From contig NZ_JAAFHA010000005.1 of assembly GCF_010365055.1 (NCBI RefSeq), forward strand, positions 1 through 64,000: a stretch of DNA of 64,000 nucleotides. Reading direction: 5' to 3'. Positions 57,481 to 64,000 of the stretch are shown here, in pieces. The first letter of the stretch is position 1. Every line of letters starts with the position of its first letter. The notes under the pieces were generated by a model. It ran no database searches, was not told the origin of the DNA, and saw nothing but the letters and a program-made list of their open reading frames with translations. Both the position numbers and the translations under genes were made by a program. The DNA comes from Rhodoferax sp. (GTDB lineage: Bacteria > Pseudomonadota > Gammaproteobacteria > Burkholderiales > Burkholderiaceae_C).

Positions 57481-57515
57481 AGCGCGGCACGAGTTGGTAT
57501 TCATACCGGTGCAAA

Positions 57516-59048
57516 TCACAGCGGAATATTGCCGTGCTTGCGCCACGGGTTCTCAACCTTCTTGTCGCGCAGCATCACCAACGAACGGCAAATGCGTTTG
57601 CGGGTTTCGTGTGGCAGGATCACGTCGTCGATGAAGCCGCGCGCGCCGGCCACAAAGGGGTTGGCAAAGCGGGCTTTGTACTCGGCCTCTTTGGCCGCGA
57701 TCTTGGCGGGGTCGCTCTTGTCTTCACGGAAGATGATTTCCACCGCGCCCTTGGCCCCCATCACCGCAATCTCAGCATTGGGCCAGGCAAAGTTCACATC
57801 GCCGCGCAGGTGCTTGGAGCTCATCACGTCATAAGCGCCACCATAGGCTTTACGCGTGATGACGGTGATCTTGGGCACCGTGCACTCGGCAAAGGCATAG
57901 AGCAGCTTGGCGCCATGCTTGATGATGCCGCCGTACTCTTGCGCCGTGCCGGGCATGAAGCCGGGCACATCGACAAAGGTGATGACCGGAATATTGAACG
58001 CATCGCAAAAGCGCACAAAGCGCGCCGCCTTGATGGAGCTCTTGATGTCCAGGCAACCAGCCAGCACCAGCGGCTGATTGGCCACGATGCCCACGGTCTG
58101 TCCTTCCATGCGGCCAAAGCCGATCAGGATGTTTTTGGCGTACTCGGGCTGCAGCTCAAAAAAGTCACCGTCGTCGACGGTCTTGACGATCAGCTCTTTC
58201 ATGTCATAGGGCTTGTTCGCGTTATCGGGCACCAGCGAGTCCAGGCTCAGGTCCATGCGCTCGGCCGGGTCACCGCTGCGGCGCACTGGCGCTCTCTCGC
58301 GGTTGTTGAGCGGCAGGTAGTTGTAGAGGCGGCGCAGCATCAAGAGCGCTTCCACATCGTTCTCAAACGCCAGATCGGCCACACCACTTTTGGTCGTGTG
58401 GCTGATGGCGCCACCGAGTTCCTCGGCGGTCACCTCTTCATGGGTCACGGTCTTCACCACCTCGGGGCCGGTCACGAACATGTAGGAGCTGTCTTTGACC
58501 ATGAAGATGAAGTCGGTCATGGCCGGCGAGTACACGGCACCACCGGCACACGGGCCCATGATCATGCTGATCTGCGGCACCACGCCGCTGGCCATCACGT
58601 TGCGCTGAAACACGTCGGCGTAACCGCCCAGAGACGCCACACCCTCCTGAATGCGGGCACCGCCCGAGTCGTTGAGACCAATCACGGGGGCACCGACCTT
58701 CATGGCCTGATCCATCACTTTGCAAATTTTTTCCGCGTGCGCCTCACTCAAGGCACCACCAAACACGGTGAAATCCTGGCTGAACACAAACACCAGGCGG
58801 CCATTGATCATGCCGTAGCCTGTCACCACACCATCGCCCGGAATCTTCTGGTCCTGCATGCCGAAATCGACGCAGCGGTGCTCCACGAACATGTCCCACT
58901 CTTCAAACGTGCCCTCGTCGAGCAGCAACTCCAGGCGTTCACGGGCGGTGAGCTTGCCCTTTTTGTGTTGCGCGTCAATGCGCTTTTGGCCACCCCCCAA
59001 GCGCGCAAGCTCGCGTTTGGCTTCAAGTTGTTCAAGGATGTCGTGCAT
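57516..59048 (-). CDS. pccB: Propionyl-CoA carboxylase beta subunit (carboxyltransferase)
   Basis: Transfers CO2 from biotin to propionyl-CoA. 510 residues, the usual PccB size. Typical segments: [69 protein letters not shown] (acyl-CoA site) and [19 protein letters not shown]. It lies between meaB and pccA on one strand. The long reading frame opposite it is a coding shadow. Start ATG 59048. Confidence 0.97.
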   Translation of the reverse strand: MHDILEQLEAKRELARLGGGQKRIDAQHKKGKLTARERLELLLDEGTFEEWDMFVEHRCVDFGMQDQKIPGDGVVTGYGMINGRLVFVFSQDFTVFGGALSEAHAEKICKVMDQAMKVGAPVIGLNDSGGARIQEGVASLGGYADVFQRNVMASGVVPQISMIMGPCAGGAVYSPAMTDFIFMVKDSSYMFVTGPEVVKTVTHEEVTAEELGGAISHTTKSGVADLAFENDVEALLMLRRLYNYLPLNNRERAPVRRSGDPAERMDLSLDSLVPDNANKPYDMKELIVKTVDDGDFFELQPEYAKNILIGFGRMEGQTVGIVANQPLVLAGCLDIKSSIKAARFVRFCDAFNIPVITFVDVPGFMPGTAQEYGGIIKHGAKLLYAFAECTVPKITVITRKAYGGAYDVMSSKHLRGDVNFAWPNAEIAVMGAKGAVEIIFREDKSDPAKIAAKEAEYKARFANPFVAGARGFIDDVILPHETRKRICRSLVMLRDKKVENPWRKHGNIPL

Positions 59049-59090
59049 GGTTTTCTCTTTCTTAAGGTGTGATCGTCTCGGTCGATTTAT

Positions 59091-59143
59091 ACTATTACTT
59101 TTATAGCTAACTATGCCCTATTTACCTGGGCTAGAAGCATATT
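59091..59143 (+). repeat. Palindromic repeat copy overlapping the meaB 3' end
   Basis: CTATTACTTTTATAGCTA palindrome, spacer, then degenerate CCTGGGCTAGAAGCATATTT. The gene ends inside it (TAG/TTA boundary at 59111), so the last MeaB residues (LLAQVNRA) are repeat-derived. Confidence 0.7.
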
Positions 59144-60202
59144 TCGTGCTGCAGTGGAGGCCGCCATACGGCCCTCCAGCACTTGCTTTGTAAACTGCGG
59201 CAGCAATTGATTGACTTGCGGATGCTCACGAAACGCCTGTTTCAAGCCGGCATCAATGCGCTCCCACATCCAGGCCAGCGATTGCTGCTGGCGCCGCGCG
59301 CCAAACCTGCCGCTATCAAGCTGCAAGGATCTGAATTGCAGCACTGCGGCCCAGAAAGTGTCAACGCCCTGCCCCTGCAGCGCGCTAAGCTGGATCACCT
59401 GCGGGTGCCAGATTTTTTCGTCATGGTGCATGTGCTGCGGGTTGCCGTGCAGCCCCAGCAAGCGCAGTGACGAGGTGATCTGGGCGCGCGCGCGCGTCGC
59501 GGCGTTGGGGTCGATGTCGGCCTTGTTGATGACGACCAGGTCGGCCAGTTCCATCACGCCTTTCTTGATGGCCTGCAGATCGTCACCCGCGTTGGGCAAC
59601 TGCATCAGCACGAACATGTCGGTCATGTTGGCCACCGCCGTCTCGGACTGGCCGACGCCCACGGTTTCGACAATCACCACGTCATAACCGGCGGCCTCGC
59701 ACACCAGCATTGCCTCGCGCGTTTTCTCGGCCACGCCCCCCAAAGTGCCGCTGCTGGGGCTGGGGCGAATGTAGGCGTGCTCGTGCACCGAGAGCCTTTC
59801 CATGCGCGTCTTGTCGCCCAGGATGGAGCCGCCCGAGACGGTGCTGGAGGGGTCAATGGTGAGAACGGCGACGCGGTGGCCCTGCGCAATCAGGTACAGG
59901 CCCAGAGCCTCAATAAAGGTCGACTTGCCGACGCCCGGAACGCCGCTGATGCCCAGACGAAACGACTTGCCGGTGTGAGGCAGCAAGGCGGTCAAAAGCT
60001 CGTCAGCCTGCAGCCGGTGGTCGGCGCGGGTCGATTCCAGCAAGGTGATGGCTTTGGCGATGGCGCGGCGTTGCTGCGGCGGCGTGCCCTGCAAAATCGC
60101 TTCATGCAAGCGGTTCCAAGGCGTACCCTGCGATGCCGAGCCCGCTATTAAATAAGAAGCTGCTTGTGCAGTCTGGACGGGGGCTACAGGCTTATTTCTC
60201 AT
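59111..60202 (-). CDS. meaB: Methylmalonyl-CoA mutase-associated GTPase MeaB (ArgK family)
   Basis: G-protein chaperone that protects and reloads B12 in methylmalonyl-CoA mutase. 363 residues. P-loop [18 protein letters not shown], switch region [18 protein letters not shown] base recognition. Residues 3-20 ([15 protein letters not shown]) are encoded by one palindromic repeat copy and the last eight by another, so both ends differ from typical MeaB. ATG 60202 overlaps the vapC stop codon (ATGA), a coupling created by the toxin-antitoxin insertion between it and mcm. Confidence 0.95.
   Translation of the reverse strand: MRNKPVAPVQTAQAASYLIAGSASQGTPWNRLHEAILQGTPPQQRRAIAKAITLLESTRADHRLQADELLTALLPHTGKSFRLGISGVPGVGKSTFIEALGLYLIAQGHRVAVLTIDPSSTVSGGSILGDKTRMERLSVHEHAYIRPSPSSGTLGGVAEKTREAMLVCEAAGYDVVIVETVGVGQSETAVANMTDMFVLMQLPNAGDDLQAIKKGVMELADLVVINKADIDPNAATRARAQITSSLRLLGLHGNPQHMHHDEKIWHPQVIQLSALQGQGVDTFWAAVLQFRSLQLDSGRFGARRQQQSLAWMWERIDAGLKQAFREHPQVNQLLPQFTKQVLEGRMAASTAARNMLLAQVNRA
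60145..60195 (+). repeat. Palindromic repeat copy at the meaB 5' end
   Basis: CTATTAAATAAGAAGCTG (degenerate AT half), spacer, GGACGGGGGCTACAGGC. Translated on the minus strand as [15 protein letters not shown], the same frame and spacing as in rlmD and rpoS. Confidence 0.78.
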
Positions 60203-60618
60203 AAAATTTCAAACGAGCGACCATCAGGCAGCCGATAGCGCGAGAAGTCGCGCACATCCAGCGTCATGATGCGAGTGACACCCGTTTGCTCGGCCAACCA
60301 CAGCAGCGAGGCATCGGCCAGATCCATTTCAGAGCGTGGTGCTTGCGTATAGCGGTGCATGAGATCGGCAAAATCAATCAGTTCCTCTTGTTCAAATGGA
60401 TACACCGAAATGGCGCCATGGCCCAACCAACGCAACAAGGTGTAACGCTGCGGCGGTGCCACCATGTAACTGGCCTCAGTCACGCAGGGCCAGGTCGTTG
60501 ACAGAGACCAACGTTGCTCTGACGCGCTTTGAAACAAGGTCTGGTAATGCTGCCCTTTGGGCTGGTCAGTGCCAAAAACAGCCACCAGCGCGCTGGCATC
60601 AATCAGTGCTGCTGGCAT
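60199..60618 (-). CDS. vapC: PIN-domain toxin (VapC-like)
   Basis: 139-residue PIN-domain protein, typically a Mg-dependent RNase toxin. Acidic active-site residues are visible in [11 protein letters not shown] (Asp), VTEASYM (Glu), [11 protein letters not shown] (Asp) and MTLDVRDF (Asp). ATG 60618 overlaps the antitoxin end by 20 bases; an upstream TTG is less likely. Its stop overlaps the meaB start. The pair stands in the middle of the methylmalonyl-CoA operon, unusual for a stress module. Confidence 0.85.
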   Translation of the reverse strand: MPAALIDASALVAVFGTDQPKGQHYQTLFQSASEQRWSLSTTWPCVTEASYMVAPPQRYTLLRWLGHGAISVYPFEQEELIDFADLMHRYTQAPRSEMDLADASLLWLAEQTGVTRIMTLDVRDFSRYRLPDGRSFEIL

Positions 60619-60886
60619 GCTTGGCCTTGAGTCGTTCAATCAGTTGCGCTCTGGATGCATCGGTGTCATAAGGCTGTTCCCACCCCTGGTAGGCCAGCGT
60701 GACCGATTGGTATTCAGGTCGACTTTCTTCCGCCTTGAGAGCTGTCATCAATTCAAACGGATTTTTTCGCCCCAGCGCACGCTCGACGGCATCGATGATG
60801 AACTGCGACTTAGTCAGGCCCTTGCGCTTGGCGGCAAGTTCCAACTCTTTCTCAAGCAAGGGATCCATGCGAACAGACACAGCCAT
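60599..60886 (-). CDS. vapB: RHH-type antitoxin (VapB-like)
   Basis: 95-residue protein with an N-terminal ribbon-helix-helix DNA-binding domain (MAVSVRMDPLLEKELELAAK then RKGLTKSQFIIDAVERAL) and a C-terminal tail expected to cover the toxin active site. GGAG is 7 bases before ATG 60886 on the minus strand. It directly precedes and overlaps vapC. It is 47 bases downstream of mcm, and such antitoxins usually repress their own promoter, so local control of meaB-pccBA is possible. Confidence 0.82.
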   Translation of the reverse strand: MAVSVRMDPLLEKELELAAKRKGLTKSQFIIDAVERALGRKNPFELMTALKAEESRPEYQSVTLAYQGWEQPYDTDASRAQLIERLKAKHASSTD

Positions 60887-60933
60887 GATCGGCTCCGGGT
60901 GAAATACGGTATTACAGTATAACAACGGTCAAT

Positions 60934-63114
<2,181 letters not shown>

Positions 63115-63269
63115 GACAGAGGCCGCTCGCAATGGGTTGATCGAAGTCAATCGTGTACCGAATCGCACCGGACCCCTGCGGCCCTGTGCATGCCTCGGCA
63201 AACCAATTGTAGTTCACGTTATTTATAATTATTGATTCAGAATATTGTTTCAAGCTTACAATTCGCCCC

Positions 63270-63917
63270 ATGGCAGCGCTTTCCCTTTCTCCTCGCGCAC
63301 TCTATGAAGAGGTGGCTGAGCTCCTGCGTCAGCGCATTTTCACGCGTGAACTGGCGCCCGGCAGCTGGATTGACGAACTGAAAATTGCCGAAGCCTATGG
63401 CATCAGCCGCACACCGCTGCGTGAAGCGCTCAAAGTGCTGGCGGCCGAAGGGCTGGTCACCATGAAGGTGCGCCGTGGCGCTTATGTGACCGAGGTATCC
63501 GAGCGCGACTTGTCAGATGTGTACCACCTGCTCAGCCTGCTGGAATCTGATGGTGCCGGCGTGGTGGCAACCACGGCCACGGCACCCCAAATCGAAGAGC
63601 TGCAGGCGCTGCACCTTGAACTGGAAGCGGCTGCCGCCCCGGACGGCCAAAACCGGGAACTCTTTTTTGAGATTAACGAACGCTTCCACATGCGCTTGCT
63701 GGAGATTGCCAACAACCGCTGGCGCAACCAGATGGTGGCCGACTTGCGCAAGGTGATGAAGCTCAACCGCCACAACTCGCTGCTGAAATCCGGGCGCATC
63801 GAGGAATCATTGAATGAACACCGTGCCCTGATGGCGGCCCTTGCGGCACGGGACGCGGCGCTGTCCGTGCGGCGGATGCAGGAGCACTTCAAGAACGGGC
63901 TGGAAGCCGCCAACTGA
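63270..63917 (+). CDS. GntR-family (FadR/FCD) transcriptional regulator
   Basis: 215 residues: N-terminal winged HTH (LAPGSWIDELKIAEAYGISRTPLREALKVL read over residues 28-57) and an FCD ligand domain (about 85-215; FFEINERFHMRLLEIANNRW contains metal-site His). It is divergent from the methylmalonyl-CoA mutase operon with a 155-base AT-rich gap (63115-63269) in which its operator should lie; propionyl- or methylmalonyl-related acids are likely effectors, inferred from position only. Start ATG 63270. Confidence 0.9.
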   Translation: MAALSLSPRALYEEVAELLRQRIFTRELAPGSWIDELKIAEAYGISRTPLREALKVLAAEGLVTMKVRRGAYVTEVSERDLSDVYHLLSLLESDGAGVVATTATAPQIEELQALHLELEAAAAPDGQNRELFFEINERFHMRLLEIANNRWRNQMVADLRKVMKLNRHNSLLKSGRIEESLNEHRALMAALAARDAALSVRRMQEHFKNGLEAAN

Positions 63918-63925
63918 ACCGTGGT

Positions 63926-64000
63926 TCAGAAGGCGTAAAACGGGCCGGTTCCCAGCATCGATGCCTGCCCCTCGATGCCAAAAAACACCCGTCGGCCGTA
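63926..64000 (-). CDS. 3' end of an unidentified gene (partial)
   Basis: The last 75 bases of the window read, on the minus strand, as 24 codons plus TGA (63926-63928), product ending GRRVFFGIEGQASMLGTGPF and YAF. The frame is open to the window edge, so the rest lies outside. A terminal Phe after alternating residues is seen in outer-membrane barrels, but that is only a hint. It converges on the GntR gene 8 bases away. Confidence 0.5.
   Translation of the reverse strand, partial: YGRRVFFGIEGQASMLGTGPFYAF

Larger units (their letters stand above)
57178..57515. other. Intergenic region pccB-pccA with two large structured elements
   Basis: 338 bases between the pccB stop codon side and the pccA start. 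No convincing gene. Nearly all of it is occupied by two inverted-repeat elements (57252-57348 and 57393-57480) that share a core, described in their own entries. Transcription must pass through, since pccB and pccA are in the same operon. Confidence 0.6.

Noticed and set aside
57270..57546. Short frames read through the pccA-pccB gap
   Set aside because: They lie within the structured repeat elements and have no start signal; the openness comes from repeat composition.
57534..59072. 512-codon open frame on the plus strand
   Set aside because: It is opposite pccB, a well-conserved carboxyltransferase; the product is His/Arg-rich with no family features, typical of a GC-rich antisense shadow.
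63115..63269. AATTGTA/TACAATT dyad in the mcm-gntR promoter region
   Set aside because: Half-sites are about 45 bases apart and short; an operator for the GntR regulator is expected here, but this pair is not convincing.

Overview
This 64-kb window looks like chromosome of a betaproteobacterium of the Comamonadaceae, closest in flavour to Rhodoferax or Polaromonas. That placement is inferred from gene content, GC-rich codon use and a short palindromic repeat with the core GACGGGGGCTAGAGCC, which I associate with that family. No rRNA, tRNA, CRISPR, prophage or transposase was seen. Nearly all the sequence is ordinary core or metabolic coding DNA on both strands.

Layout. 1-6153 (+): the 3' part of a FadJ/FadB-type beta-oxidation enzyme, a lipase-like hydrolase, a probably frameshifted unknown gene, a split chromate transporter (two overlapping genes) and a Fur-box-preceded iron-binding protein. 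6164-10420 (-): clpA, clpS, icd. 10633-24315: housekeeping and accessory genes, including an Ala/Lys-rich exported protein, a DUF192 protein, a PfkB kinase, an RluA-type pseudouridine synthase, a soluble hybrid histidine kinase, a KAS-III-like enzyme, a DUF808 membrane protein and a degenerate HD-GYP protein. 24340-29339 (-): rlmD, then the conserved surE-pcm-nlpD-rpoS cluster. 29464-30438: a quinone oxidoreductase. 30764-38195 (-): a GlrK-QseG-GlrR two-component cluster followed by mdoG-mdoH for osmoregulated periplasmic glucans. 38479-49169 (+): narK1-narK2-narGHJI plus a parvulin gene, for nitrate uptake and respiration. 49216-54428 (-): a CBS-domain protein and a three-gene 2-oxoacid:acceptor oxidoreductase (KorABC-like). 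54593-63114 (-): the propionyl-CoA to succinyl-CoA pathway (mcm, meaB, pccB, pccA, epimerase) with a VapBC-type toxin-antitoxin pair inside it, and a divergent GntR regulator.

How it fits together. Beta-oxidation, the methylmalonyl-CoA pathway, isocitrate dehydrogenase and an oxygen-sensitive type of 2-oxoglutarate oxidoreductase feed or use the TCA cycle. The nitrate reductase suggests this can happen anaerobically. RpoS, GlrKR, the glucan genes and ClpAS cover envelope and stress physiology.

Most interesting signals. (1) Two TGTC-N10-GACA-type sites (one exact, one 7/8) and a correctly spaced sigma-54 promoter lie just downstream of glrR and upstream of mdoG. This predicts that GlrR directly controls periplasmic glucan synthesis, from an almost leaderless transcript. 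(2) About ten copies of a 50-60 bp palindromic repeat, several inside genes. In rlmD, rpoS and meaB the copies are read in the same frame and give the same gap-free peptide pattern (A-P-V-x4-x-A-T/S), much like Rickettsia palindromic elements. (3) Between pccA and pccB, two inverted copies of a conserved core, each enclosed by its own unrelated long inverted arms. (4) The toxin-antitoxin pair spliced by ATGA overlap into the methylmalonyl-CoA mutase operon.
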